Shown here piece by piece: positions 1 to 7,127 of a stretch of 14,782 nt of DNA. Every line of letters begins with the position of its first letter. Within the stretch, counting starts at the first letter, position 1. The notes below the pieces were generated by a model that worked only from the letters and a program-made list of their open reading frames with translations, had not been told where the DNA came from and ran no database searches. A program made the translations under genes and the position numbers. The stretch is from assembly GCA_963612735.1 (NCBI GenBank), contig CAVDWX010000046.1, positions 1 through 14,782 on the forward strand. Reading direction: 5' to 3'. Source of the DNA: CAVDWX01 sp963612735. Its GTDB lineage: Bacteria > Bacillota_I > Bacilli_A > RFN20 > CAG-826.

Positions 1-1535
1 TTATTGTTGTAACCTGAATAAATTAAATAATTATACAAAAACGAAGAAGAAATAATTTTGCCGTTATAATCCGCTAAAGCATATTTGTTATTCAAATTTT
101 TAACAACAAGTTCTTCTTCAATATTATTTACATCGGTAATGGTAATAGATTTATTATTAAAAATAGGAATAAAATTCTTATCCACTAAAGCTTTGATTAC
201 ATCATTATTTTTAATCAAATAGCGATTATCATTGAGTTTATAAATAACATCATTTTTTTGTTTAATATAAGCGTCTTCAATAACGTGAGTAATCTTTCCT
301 TCCCCTGTCATAATGACATTATAATTAGTGGGAAGGGCGAGATGCTTATTAAGAAGATGAATTTGAATGAATCCACCAATAGAAACATTAGTATTCAAAT
401 TGCAAAAAATGGAAGAATACGGCACTTCATTAGTGCGAATAACAGCATAATTAATAGAGGGATAAGAAATAACTCCAGTATTTAAATCAAGTGAGATAAA
501 TTTTTGAATTATTTTTTTATCTTCCTTAATCGAACTATCGAAGAAATATTTTTCATCGGTATGAGTTTCCAAAGGCAAAGTATATTGTTTCATCAATAGC
601 AATTTAGAATTACTTAATGCCACTGAAGTTGAATATTCTTTTTCAATAGAAGTAGACCAAAGTTTATCAAAATTTTGGTTGTAACAAGTTACTTCATATG
701 ATCCATTAATTAGTTCAGAAGTGGAATAAAAATAGTCAGTGCCAGTAAGTTTTGAAAAATAAACCCCTTCTAAAGTTGGAACTTTTTCTAATAATGTCTC
801 ATTTTTTTTCGCTTCGAGAGGAATTTCATTAAAACTAACATTAACTAATGAAAAAGAATCTTCGTTTTTAATAGTTCGTAAATAAAAGTCATGAGAAAAT
901 TTATAGCCATTACTCCTATTTGCGGTAAAAATAAGATGACCATAATAATAAGAGTCAGTTTTATTGTAATAAGGTTTATTTTCAGTTAAATAAAAGCTCG
1001 ATATCTCGGTAGAATCAATAGTAAAACTAGTTGCTAAGAAGAAGTCGATTTCATTGGCGACATAAATATAAGTTTCTAAAGAAGTATCATGTTCTAGAAA
1101 ACCAACATAATAGGTAAAGGAAAAAGTTTCAATATTATTTAATTCATTATAGCAATTGAATGACGATGTACCCCCATAAATGTCACGAGTTTTATAGAAG
1201 TAATCAAAAGAAATCGATTCTTTGCCCGTATTTAAATCATGCAAAACATATTTTGATGTTTCTAAATCTTTAAATATTATATGTCGAGAATCGATGCATT
1301 TTTTTATTTCGTTAGTTTTTAAATACAAATTATTAATATTAGTGTCTACTTTTTCATTACTTAAAGTTGTAATTTTAAAATTATTATCATAATTATCTAT
1401 AACTTCATAATAAGAGGCAAAATCTAAGGACTTTAAAGCGGAAGAAAAATCTTCATTAGAGTCAGAAGAACAAGAAATAGTCGAAAAAACTAGCGTTATC
1501 AATAAAGAGAAGCATGTTATATTAATTCTTTTCAT
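1..1535 (-). CDS. Secreted lipoprotein of unknown function, 3' end beyond the window
   Basis: An open frame of 511 codons runs without a stop from an ATG at 1535 to the left edge, so the C-terminus is missing. The product starts with Lys-Arg, a hydrophobic stretch (about residues 4-20) and a lipobox-like STISC, giving a predicted lipid-modified Cys22 followed by Ser-rich sequence; it should be anchored outside the membrane. A GGAGA ribosome site 7 bases upstream favours this ATG over an in-frame ATG at 1547. The rest is rich in Asn, Tyr, Ser and Thr, with many short beta-like stretches. Around residue 290 is a DKLWSTSIE segment recalling beta-propeller repeats, and around 480-500 NNKYALADYNGKIIS resembles a WG (KWG) repeat. 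I do not recognise the family. A repeat-built extracellular binding protein is an inference. It has its own upstream region and follows a probable terminator, so it is likely a separate unit from yebC. Confidence 0.85.
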   Translation of the reverse strand, partial: MKRINITCFSLLITLVFSTISCSSDSNEDFSSALKSLDFASYYEVIDNYDNNFKITTLSNEKVDTNINNLYLKTNEIKKCIDSRHIIFKDLETSKYVLHDLNTGKESISFDYFYKTRDIYGGTSSFNCYNELNNIETFSFTYYVGFLEHDTSLETYIYVANEIDFFLATSFTIDSTEISSFYLTENKPYYNKTDSYYYGHLIFTANRSNGYKFSHDFYLRTIKNEDSFSLVNVSFNEIPLEAKKNETLLEKVPTLEGVYFSKLTGTDYFYSTSELINGSYEVTCYNQNFDKLWSTSIEKEYSTSVALSNSKLLLMKQYTLPLETHTDEKYFFDSSIKEDKKIIQKFISLDLNTGVISYPSINYAVIRTNEVPYSSIFCNLNTNVSIGGFIQIHLLNKHLALPTNYNVIMTGEGKITHVIEDAYIKQKNDVIYKLNDNRYLIKNNDVIKALVDKNFIPIFNNKSITITDVNNIEEELVVKNLNNKYALADYNGKIISSSFLYNYLIYSGYNN

Positions 1536-1566
1536 TTCAATCTCCATGTAGCAATATAGCTTAATA

Positions 1567-1581
1567 GTTCTTTATAAGAAC
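1567..1581. promoter_or_regulatory. Perfect inverted repeat upstream of the lipoprotein gene (possible operator)
   Basis: GTTCTT-TAT-AAGAAC is a perfect 6-bp inverted repeat with a 3-base centre, 32 bases upstream of the lipoprotein ATG. On the minus strand a weak promoter-like TATATT lies just downstream. The position and symmetry suit a dimeric repressor site, but no regulator is encoded nearby and a chance palindrome in AT-rich DNA is possible. Confidence 0.3.
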
Positions 1582-1609
1582 AAAATATCATTTTTTAAGG
1601 TTAAATAAA

Positions 1610-1644
1610 AACTCTATTTACTCGGCAATGCTTTCAATAGAGTT
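1610..1644 (-). terminator. Probable intrinsic terminator after yebC
   Basis: Read on the minus strand, AACTCTATT and AATAGAGTT form a perfect 9-bp stem around a 17-base loop, followed at once by a T-rich tract (TTTATTT). It begins about 15 bases after the yebC stop codon. The stem is AT-rich and the loop long, so termination may be leaky. Confidence 0.55.
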
Positions 1645-1658
1645 AAAGCTAATACAAA

Positions 1659-2366
1659 TTAAAGTTTTACATTATGATAAACGTTTTGAACATCTTGTAG
1701 TTCGTCAAGCATATTGCACAAATCATCAAATTTTCGTTTATCATCAGGATCGGTTAATTCAATCTCTTCATTAGGTAAAAATGTCATTTCCGCGACATCA
1801 AATTCAGTTATCCCTAATTCATTTAAAACTTCTCTTGCTTTGCCAAATGCACTAGGTTCAACAACAGCTTCGATTTCACCATTATTTTCGGTTACTTCTC
1901 TAACATCAACATCAGATAAGATAAGAGTTTCTTCGACTTCATCTCGACTTTTTCCTTTAAAAGCAAAAACTCCAGATTCGGTAAAATTATAAATAGTGGA
2001 ACCTAAATGGCCACCTTTTTTAGTAATCGCAGTTCTGACCTCGGTTAAAGCTCGATTAGTATTATCGGTTAAACAATCGATAATAAATAATGATCCACCT
2101 GGCCCAAAAGCTTCATAACGACATGAGGCATAAGATTCCGCAGAACCTCCTTTTGCCTTCGCTATCGCTCTTTCAATAACATCTTTTGTAACGTGTTGGC
2201 CTTTCCATTTTTCAATCGCACTTCTTAATGCAAGGTTGCTATCAGGATCGGGAACCCCACTCTTCGCGGCCATATATATTTCTTTTGAGGCCCTCATAAA
2301 TAAAGCACTACGTGCGGCAGCTGTCGCAGCCATGGCTTTAGCTCTAACTTCATGTGCTCTTCCCAT
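1659..2366 (-). CDS. YebC/TACO1-family protein (YeeN-type)
   Basis: The 235-residue product is a full-length YebC/TACO1-family protein. Its start, MGRAHEVRAKAMAATAAARS, is that of the YeeN-like subgroup rather than the MAGHSKWxNIKHRK start of classic YebC. Other family blocks are KSGVPDPDSNLALRSAIEKW (about 35-54), the ERAIAKAKGG motif (about 64-73), YEAFGPGG (about 84-91) and the TDNTNR stretch. Family members were long annotated as transcriptional regulators; later work links YebC/TACO1 proteins to translation, helping ribosomes through difficult sequences such as proline runs. Which role applies here is not shown by the sequence. AAGGAG lies 10 bases before the ATG, and an extended -10 box upstream suggests its own promoter in addition to read-through from truA. 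Confidence 0.93.
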   Translation of the reverse strand: MGRAHEVRAKAMAATAAARSALFMRASKEIYMAAKSGVPDPDSNLALRSAIEKWKGQHVTKDVIERAIAKAKGGSAESYASCRYEAFGPGGSLFIIDCLTDNTNRALTEVRTAITKKGGHLGSTIYNFTESGVFAFKGKSRDEVEETLILSDVDVREVTENNGEIEAVVEPSAFGKAREVLNELGITEFDVAEMTFLPNEEIELTDPDDKRKFDDLCNMLDELQDVQNVYHNVKL

Positions 2367-2401
2367 ATTTTATGCACTCCTTATTTTTTTTCGTTTGTTA
2401 T

Positions 2402-2410
2402 ATTATCACA
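2402..2410 (-). promoter_or_regulatory. Possible extended -10 promoter for yebC
   Basis: On the minus strand TGT-GATAAT (TGn plus a 5/6 match to TATAAT) lies so that transcription would start near 2395, leaving a leader of about 30 bases with the AAGGAG site. No good -35 box is present 16-18 bases upstream. In DNA this AT-rich, chance matches are common. Confidence 0.35.
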
Positions 2411-2435
2411 ATTAATATTTATTAATAAAGATTAA

Positions 2436-3170
2436 TTAATAACGTACACTTACTAAAAATAACCCATACGCGGGAGCTTTATACGAAACGATATGTCTCT
2501 TATCTTTACTATCTAATAATTCGTCAATAAAAGAAAGAGGTTCTTTAGAAGAAGCTATCTCTACACAAGTTCCAATGATATATCTTACCATGTAGCGCAT
2601 AAATCCATCTCCATTTAATGTGATAAAAATATTGTTATCATCAGTATTAATTTCAATATCATATATAGTTCTTATAAAATTAGATTCATCGTTTTCTTTA
2701 GAAGTAAAATTAGAAAAATCGTGTTTACCAATAAATTTTAAAAGAGCTTTTTTAAATAAACCTAAATCAAAAAAATGATGAATTATCCAAAAGGTATCAA
2801 ATAAAAATGGATCATCTTCTCCAATATGAATTTGATATCGATATGTTTTCATTTTCGAAGAATATCGCGAATGAAAATCCTCATCTACATATTGAAAAGA
2901 ATTGATGTGAATATCATTTGGTAGCAAACAATTAGTAGAATATCTTAAGCGTTCTAAACTGACATTAATCTTATCGACATCAAAGTGAAATGTCTGCTCA
3001 ATAGCGTGCACTCCAGCGTCAGTCCTGCCGCTACCAAAGATATGGACATCAACATTTAAAATCTTTGATAAAACTTTTTCAATTTCATCTTGAATAGTAT
3101 TTTTATGCTCTTGTTTTTGCCATCCTTGATAAGAGCTCCCTTTATACGAAACAATTCCAAATATACGCAT
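2436..3170 (-). CDS. truA: tRNA pseudouridine synthase A
   Basis: TruA isomerises uridines 38-40 in the anticodon stem of tRNAs to pseudouridine. The signature GSGRTDAGVHA is present at about 46-56, with the catalytic aspartate at residue 51. The N-terminal YKGSSYQGWQKQ and the downstream GDGFMRYMVRYIIGT block are also typical, and the protein ends in the usual GLFLVSVRY. The open frame continues upstream to 3242, but those extra 24 residues overlap ecfT and are unlike the family. The ATG at 3170 gives MRIFGIVSYKG, the normal TruA start, and a 244-residue protein of usual length. The start is 10 bases after the ecfT stop with no strong ribosome site, which suggests translational coupling. The order ecfA1-ecfA2-ecfT-truA is common in Bacillota. 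Confidence 0.96.
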   Translation of the reverse strand: MRIFGIVSYKGSSYQGWQKQEHKNTIQDEIEKVLSKILNVDVHIFGSGRTDAGVHAIEQTFHFDVDKINVSLERLRYSTNCLLPNDIHINSFQYVDEDFHSRYSSKMKTYRYQIHIGEDDPFLFDTFWIIHHFFDLGLFKKALLKFIGKHDFSNFTSKENDESNFIRTIYDIEINTDDNNIFITLNGDGFMRYMVRYIIGTCVEIASSKEPLSFIDELLDSKDKRHIVSYKAPAYGLFLVSVRY

Positions 3171-3180
3171 AATTTTTAAT

Positions 3181-4059
3181 TTAAAATCCCACTTTTGCGC
3201 CAAAAACGAAATAAATGATGTCAATTTGATGTTGTTTATCAAATATTAATAAAGTTAATAATGAACCAAAAATGATTCCAATAATAATAAAAGCCAAGAG
3301 GTCACAGAGATGAAATTTAAGGATGCGATATCTACTTCTTTTCCCTTTTGGATCATAACCTCTTGCTTCCATAGCGTTTGATAATTCTTCACTTCTTTCA
3401 ATAGAAGAAACAAATAATGGAATAATTAAAGATATGACAGCTTTGAAACGTTTGAATAAACCTCCTCGATTAAAGTCTACACCTCGAGAAGCTTGAGCTT
3501 TCATAATTCGATCAGTTTCATCTAATATCGTGGGAATAAATCGAAGTGCAATCGATAAAGTCATCGCCACTTCATGAACTGGAAAATGAAGATATTTTAA
3601 AGGCTTCATATACCACTCGAGCCCATAAGTTAAATCCATCGGTTTAGTAGTACTAGTTAGAAGCATCGTAATCGATATCATCATGATAAGTCTTAAAATA
3701 ATATAGCCACATTGATAAAAAGAATCCCAATACAATTTAAAACCATTATTCCACGCATATAAAACATGGCTATATGTTGGGTTTGGAATAAAGATATAAA
3801 CAATCATCAAAAAGAGAACTAAAAACCACATCGAAGATAATGATTTAAATAATGAGATGAAATTAATTTTTCCGATAATCATGAAAATTATTAAGATTAT
3901 AAGAAGCAAAATTGAAATAATAAGAGAAGTAGACCAAAGACTAAATTGTAAAAAGATAGAGACCATTAAAATAATCATTAAAAAGATTTTATTTCGTGGA
4001 TCAAGACGATGAATGAAAGTGTGATAGGGGCTATATCGGCCAAAAGTTATCTCGTTCAT
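3181..4059 (-). CDS. ecfT: ECF transporter transmembrane subunit EcfT
   Basis: EcfT is the membrane scaffold that couples the two EcfA ATPases to exchangeable substrate-binding S-components, importing vitamins or metal ions. The 292-residue product has the family start (YSPYHTFIHRLDPRNKI, near 9-25) and hydrophobic segments at about 26-62, 78-92, 117-136 and 254-273. The two cytoplasmic signature motifs that contact the ATPases are intact: ASRG (residues 190-193) and EARG (231-234), the latter followed by YDPKGKRSRYR. It begins 4 bases after the ecfA2 stop, so the two are co-translated. No S-component is encoded in this window; as in other group II ECF systems, these may be scattered in the genome. 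The substrate cannot be deduced here. Confidence 0.95.
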   Translation of the reverse strand: MNEITFGRYSPYHTFIHRLDPRNKIFLMIILMVSIFLQFSLWSTSLIISILLLIILIIFMIIGKINFISLFKSLSSMWFLVLFLMIVYIFIPNPTYSHVLYAWNNGFKLYWDSFYQCGYIILRLIMMISITMLLTSTTKPMDLTYGLEWYMKPLKYLHFPVHEVAMTLSIALRFIPTILDETDRIMKAQASRGVDFNRGGLFKRFKAVISLIIPLFVSSIERSEELSNAMEARGYDPKGKRSRYRILKFHLCDLLAFIIIGIIFGSLLTLLIFDKQHQIDIIYFVFGAKVGF

Positions 4060-4063
4060 AATT

Positions 4064-4900
4064 TTAATTAATCACATCAAATAAATCATCGAGTGAGTGG
4101 ATTGAACTAATATCGATATCCATTCCTTTATCGATGAGGATTTTTGCTAATTTGTATAATGGAGGAACTTCAACTCCGTAATCGCTATCAATATTTTTAA
4201 ACATTTCAAAAGGAGAACCACTAAAAATCAGCTTGCCATCATGAAGTAAATATACACAATCGCAATATGATAAAACTAAATCCATATCATGGGTAACAAG
4301 GATAATGGTTTTACCTTCTTTATGCATTTCTTGAAGTAAGGACATAAGAGATGCTTTCGCGGAATTAGAAAGCCCCGCAGTGGGTTCATCTAAAACCAAT
4401 ATATCAGGAGATAAAGCTAATATCCCAGCGATTGCAACGCGCCGCTTTTCTCCACCTGAGAGTTCAAAAGGAGAACGAGTAAAATATTCTTCTTTTATGC
4501 CAACTTTTAATAGAGTTTCCCTAGCAATTTTTAAAGCTTCGTCATCTTTATATCCGTAATTTTTTAAGCCGAAAGCAACATCTTTTTCGACTGTTTCTTC
4601 AAAGAGTTGATATTCTGGAAATTGAAAGACTAGACCTAAATGTTTTCTTAATGCTTTTATATTCTTATTTTTTCTTTTTCTATTCCCAATATGAAATTCA
4701 TCAACAATAACTTCGCCAGAATAAGGGATTAAAAGGGAATTGAGATTTTGCATCAATGTTGATTTGCCACTTCCAGTAGAACCAATGAAAGCTGAAAAAG
4801 AATGGTCCTTAATAGATAAAGATATATCGCTAAGTGCCTCCACTTCATTTGGAGTTTTCTTAAGATAATAATAGAAAAGATTTTCTACTTTAATCGGCAT
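4064..4900 (-). CDS. ecfA2: ECF transporter ATPase EcfA2
   Basis: This is the second ABC ATPase of the ECF module, expected to pair with EcfA1 and drive EcfT. Motifs of the 278-residue product: Walker A GSTGSGKST (40-48), Q-loop FQFPE (92-96), signature LSGGE (147-151), Walker B ILVLDE (167-172) and switch His204. The FQFPEYQLFEETVEKDVAFG block is typical of EcfA2 rather than EcfA1. The D-loop is odd: after DEPTAGL the family normally has Asp-Pro, but here residues 178-179 are Ser-Asn. The catalytic Glu172 is kept. The start is supported by AGGAG 7 bases upstream. The gene overlaps the end of ecfA1 by 16 bases and is followed 4 bases later by ecfT, so the three are translated together. Confidence 0.95.
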   Translation of the reverse strand: MPIKVENLFYYYLKKTPNEVEALSDISLSIKDHSFSAFIGSTGSGKSTLMQNLNSLLIPYSGEVIVDEFHIGNRKRKNKNIKALRKHLGLVFQFPEYQLFEETVEKDVAFGLKNYGYKDDEALKIARETLLKVGIKEEYFTRSPFELSGGEKRRVAIAGILALSPDILVLDEPTAGLSNSAKASLMSLLQEMHKEGKTIILVTHDMDLVLSYCDCVYLLHDGKLIFSGSPFEMFKNIDSDYGVEVPPLYKLAKILIDKGMDIDISSIHSLDDLFDVIN

Positions 4901-5706
4901 ATCTTTTCTCCTATTTCTTCTAAAGATTCATTTACATCAATAGCAATATTTAAAGGTAACAATTTTTCTTTTAATTTCATCATGAAGGGAACATCTAAAC
5001 CTATATCATTTAATAGCTTTTTATTAGAAAAAACTTCATCAGGTTTTCCTTGTAAGACTATTTCACCATCATTTATAACAATGATTTGATCAGATAAATA
5101 GGCCTCTTCAACATCGTGAGTAATTGAAATAATAGTTAAATCTTCATTTTCTTTTTTAAGTTTATTAATTAATTCAAAAATTTCTTTTTTTCCTTTTGGG
5201 TCAAGCATCGAAGTTGCTTCATCTAAAATAAGTAAAGAAGGTGATAAAGATAATGCTCCAGCCAGAGCAACACGCTGTTTTTGTCCACCAGATAAATAGG
5301 ATGGTTCCTTATTTAAATAATCAAGCATCCCAACATTTTTAGCCCACTCAAAAACAATTTTTTGCATTTCATTTTGTTTTACGCACCTATTTTCTAAGCC
5401 AAAGGCGATATCATCTTCGACTGTGGCTCCGATAAATTGGTTATCAGGATTTTGAAAAACAATAGCAACTTTTTTTCTTATTTCATGGACATTTTTATTA
5501 TTAAGGGGGAGATTAACAACCTCTATTGAACCACTATCTTTATTAAGCAAGCCAATCAAAAGTTTGGCAAGTGTGGATTTACCAGATCCATTATCTCCAA
5601 CAATGCTAACATAGCTCCCACTTTCAATATCAAATGAAACATTTCTAAGTGTTTCGCTATTTTTTTGATATGAAAAGCAAAGATTTCTAACTGATACTAT
5701 TTTCAT
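4885..5706 (-). CDS. ecfA1: ECF transporter ATPase EcfA1
   Basis: This is the first ABC ATPase of the ECF energising module. The 273-residue product has Walker A GDNGSGKST (37-45), Q-loop FQNPDNQ (84-90), signature LSGGQ (138-142), Walker B LLILDE (158-163), an intact D-loop MLDP (167-170) and switch His197. FQNPDNQFIGATVEDDIAFG is the typical EcfA1 block. The ATG at 5706 gives the family start MKIVSVRNLCFSY, but no Shine-Dalgarno sequence precedes it. Instead an extended -10 box ends 7 bases before the ATG, so the message may begin at or next to the start codon. Two TACGCGTA palindromes flank this box. The gene heads ecfA1-ecfA2-ecfT-truA. Confidence 0.96.
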   Translation of the reverse strand: MKIVSVRNLCFSYQKNSETLRNVSFDIESGSYVSIVGDNGSGKSTLAKLLIGLLNKDSGSIEVVNLPLNNKNVHEIRKKVAIVFQNPDNQFIGATVEDDIAFGLENRCVKQNEMQKIVFEWAKNVGMLDYLNKEPSYLSGGQKQRVALAGALSLSPSLLILDEATSMLDPKGKKEIFELINKLKKENEDLTIISITHDVEEAYLSDQIIVINDGEIVLQGKPDEVFSNKKLLNDIGLDVPFMMKLKEKLLPLNIAIDVNESLEEIGEKICRLK

Positions 5707-5745
5707 ACGCGTAAGTATACCACATAATGCGTCTACGCGTACTTA
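5706..5745 (-). promoter_or_regulatory. Pair of TACGCGTA-centred repeats (candidate operator) before ecfA1
   Basis: Read on the minus strand, TAAGTACGCGTA (5745 to 5734) and TACTTACGCGTA (5717 to 5706) are direct 12-mers differing at two positions, spaced 28 bp. Each contains the perfect 8-bp palindrome TACGCGTA. One copy covers the place where a -35 box would lie; the other covers the expected transcription start and touches the ecfA1 ATG. GC-rich palindromes stand out here because the surroundings are strongly AT-rich. No binding protein is known to me for this motif in this setting. Confidence 0.45.
5714..5722 (-). promoter_or_regulatory. Extended -10 promoter of ecfA1, possibly leaderless
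   Basis: The minus strand reads TGG-TATACT: a TGn extension plus a 5/6 match to TATAAT. Seven bases separate the hexamer from the ecfA1 ATG, which places the start of transcription at or within a base or two of the start codon. No -35 consensus is visible at 16-18 bp spacing, as is common for extended -10 promoters. The absence of a ribosome site before ecfA1 fits a leaderless message. Confidence 0.45.
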
Positions 5746-5750
5746 TGAAC

Positions 5751-6368
5751 TTAGTCTAAAGAAATCAAATTTGTAAATAAATCTTGAATTTTTTTGTAGC
5801 TATAATAAATTCTTGACAAGCTCATTTTTAAAATCTTGGCTGTTTCTTTAACTGAAAGCCCATCAATAATCATTAATTCCGCTACTGACTTATCTTTGTT
5901 AGACAAAGCCTCATTAGCGTCGATTAATTCCTTAAATTCGTCGATTAAAAATAAAACTCCATAATTTTCATTAAAACCTACATTGTCGCAAAATTCATAA
6001 CTGTCCTCATCACGAGCGGATGAATCAGTCCCTTCATTAAAAGATTTAGCTTTGAAACACATACCACGCTCCTTAATGGTTTCTTTAAGAAAGTCCCTTA
6101 TTCCTCGATCCATAATTAAACGTGCAAAATTTCTAAAAATGCCACGTGAAGGATCAAATTTTATAGCATTATAATAAAATGCTTCATCAGCGGCAGTCAA
6201 TAGTTCATCACGTGACACACCATAACAATTGTTACTATATAGAAAATTATTAACGAGTGTAACTTTCAAAGAATGATATCGACGCCTTAGTTCCAAAAAC
6301 GCTGAATAATTATCTGCAATAACAAATGAAAGCAAATCTTCATCGCTTAGTGAATTAAAGTTAAACAT
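5751..6368 (-). CDS. sigH: SigH-like sigma-70 family factor
   Basis: This RNA polymerase sigma factor is related to B. subtilis SigH (transition-phase sigma) and streptococcal ComX. In the 205-residue product, region 2 spans about 8-100: LSDEDLLSFV, then the FDPSRGIFRNFARL core (71-84) and RGIRDFLKE, matching the position of SigH FxxFAELCITRQI. After a linker (about 105-140), region 4 spans about 155-200 with a helix-turn-helix at 171-195 (LSVKETAKILKMSLSRIYYS). A longer reading to 6410 would overlap rlmB; GGGAGGT 7 bases before the ATG at 6368 decides the start. Its place after rlmB and cysS matches the B. subtilis cysS-mrnC-rlmB-rae1-sigH locus, which supports the name. The target genes are unknown. 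The family is clear; identity as a true SigH orthologue rests on synteny and moderate similarity. Confidence 0.82.
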   Translation of the reverse strand: MFNFNSLSDEDLLSFVIADNYSAFLELRRRYHSLKVTLVNNFLYSNNCYGVSRDELLTAADEAFYYNAIKFDPSRGIFRNFARLIMDRGIRDFLKETIKERGMCFKAKSFNEGTDSSARDEDSYEFCDNVGFNENYGVLFLIDEFKELIDANEALSNKDKSVAELMIIDGLSVKETAKILKMSLSRIYYSYKKIQDLFTNLISLD

Positions 6369-6375
6369 AAGAGTT

Positions 6376-6382
6376 ACCTCCC
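6376..6382 (-). promoter_or_regulatory. Ribosome binding site that fixes the sigH start
   Basis: GGGAGGT on the minus strand lies 7 bases before the ATG at 6368. It rules against the longer open frame starting at 6410, which has no such site and would overlap the end of rlmB. Confidence 0.8.
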
Positions 6383-6402
6383 TATTATTATATAGAGAGA
6401 AA

Positions 6403-7125
6403 CTAACCAATATTTTTAATTTTTGAAATAATTATCGCAAAAGCCACTGATGCATTGAGTGAATTAACATGTCCAAATTGAGGTATTTTAACGATAAAAT
6501 CGGAATTTTTTAATAAAATAGAAGAAATGCCGTTTCCTTCACTACCAACAATTAAAATAACGGGAAAATTATATTCGATATCATTATAAGAAGTTTTAGC
6601 GCTTCCATCACTTGAGACAACCCAAAATCCTTTTTCTTTTAAATTTAAAATAGTTTGGTTTAAATTGGTGACTTGAACAACATCGACATAATTAATAGCA
6701 CCTGCACTACTTTTAGCCACTGTTGCGTTAAGTGGAACTTGATTATGTTTGCTAACAATGACTGCATCAACATCGAAAACATCACATGTTCTTAAAATAG
6801 CGCCAAAATTATGCGTATCATTAATGCCATCAAGCACCACTAAAACAGGATTTTTTTTATTTTTAATTTTACTTAATAGATATTCATAATTCTTATATTC
6901 GTAATTCTTAATTTCCGCGATGACACCTTGATGGACATTATTATCCGCTAGACGATTAAGTTCGTTAATACTTTTATATTCTATCTTGATTTTTTCTTTA
7001 TTTAATAGTTCAAGCAAAGACTTATCGGAAAAACCGTTTAAAAGATATATTTTAATGACAATATGGCTTCTTAAAGCTTCTTTGACTGGATTTCTACCAT
7101 AAATTAAAAGTTTTGATGTATTCAT
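6403..7125 (-). CDS. rlmB: 23S rRNA 2'-O-methyltransferase RlmB (SpoU/TrmH family)
   Basis: This SPOUT-fold enzyme uses S-adenosylmethionine to methylate a ribose in the peptidyl-transferase region of 23S rRNA (Gm2251 in E. coli numbering). The 240-residue product has the N-terminal substrate-binding domain starting at IYGRNPVKEAL (8-18) and all three SpoU motifs: motif 1 DTHNFGAILRT (103-113, with Asn106 and Arg112), motif 2 IVGSEGNGIS (192-201, with Glu196) and motif 3 IPQFGHVNSLNASVA (214-228, with Ser222 and Asn224). In B. subtilis the equivalent gene (yacO) follows cysS and mrnC and precedes rae1 and sigH; here it sits in the same context. It starts 2 bases after the antiporter gene without a good ribosome site, so translation is probably coupled. 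Exact target specificity within the TrmH family is inferred from domain make-up and synteny. Confidence 0.93.
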   Translation of the reverse strand: MNTSKLLIYGRNPVKEALRSHIVIKIYLLNGFSDKSLLELLNKEKIKIEYKSINELNRLADNNVHQGVIAEIKNYEYKNYEYLLSKIKNKKNPVLVVLDGINDTHNFGAILRTCDVFDVDAVIVSKHNQVPLNATVAKSSAGAINYVDVVQVTNLNQTILNLKEKGFWVVSSDGSAKTSYNDIEYNFPVILIVGSEGNGISSILLKNSDFIVKIPQFGHVNSLNASVAFAIIISKIKNIG

Positions 7126-7127
7126 AA

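Noticed and set aside
258..485. Plus-strand 75-codon open frame
   Set aside because: It lies inside the lipoprotein gene on the opposite strand, has no ribosome site and no recognisable protein features.
1714..1992. Plus-strand 92-codon open frame
   Set aside because: Antisense shadow of yebC; its Ser-rich composition reflects the codons of the real gene.
2419..2442. 8-bp perfect inverted repeat at the end of truA (TTATTAAT/ATTAATAA)
   Set aside because: The stem contains only A-T pairs, overlaps the stop codon and lacks a U-run, so it is unlikely to terminate transcription and is expected by chance in such AT-rich DNA.
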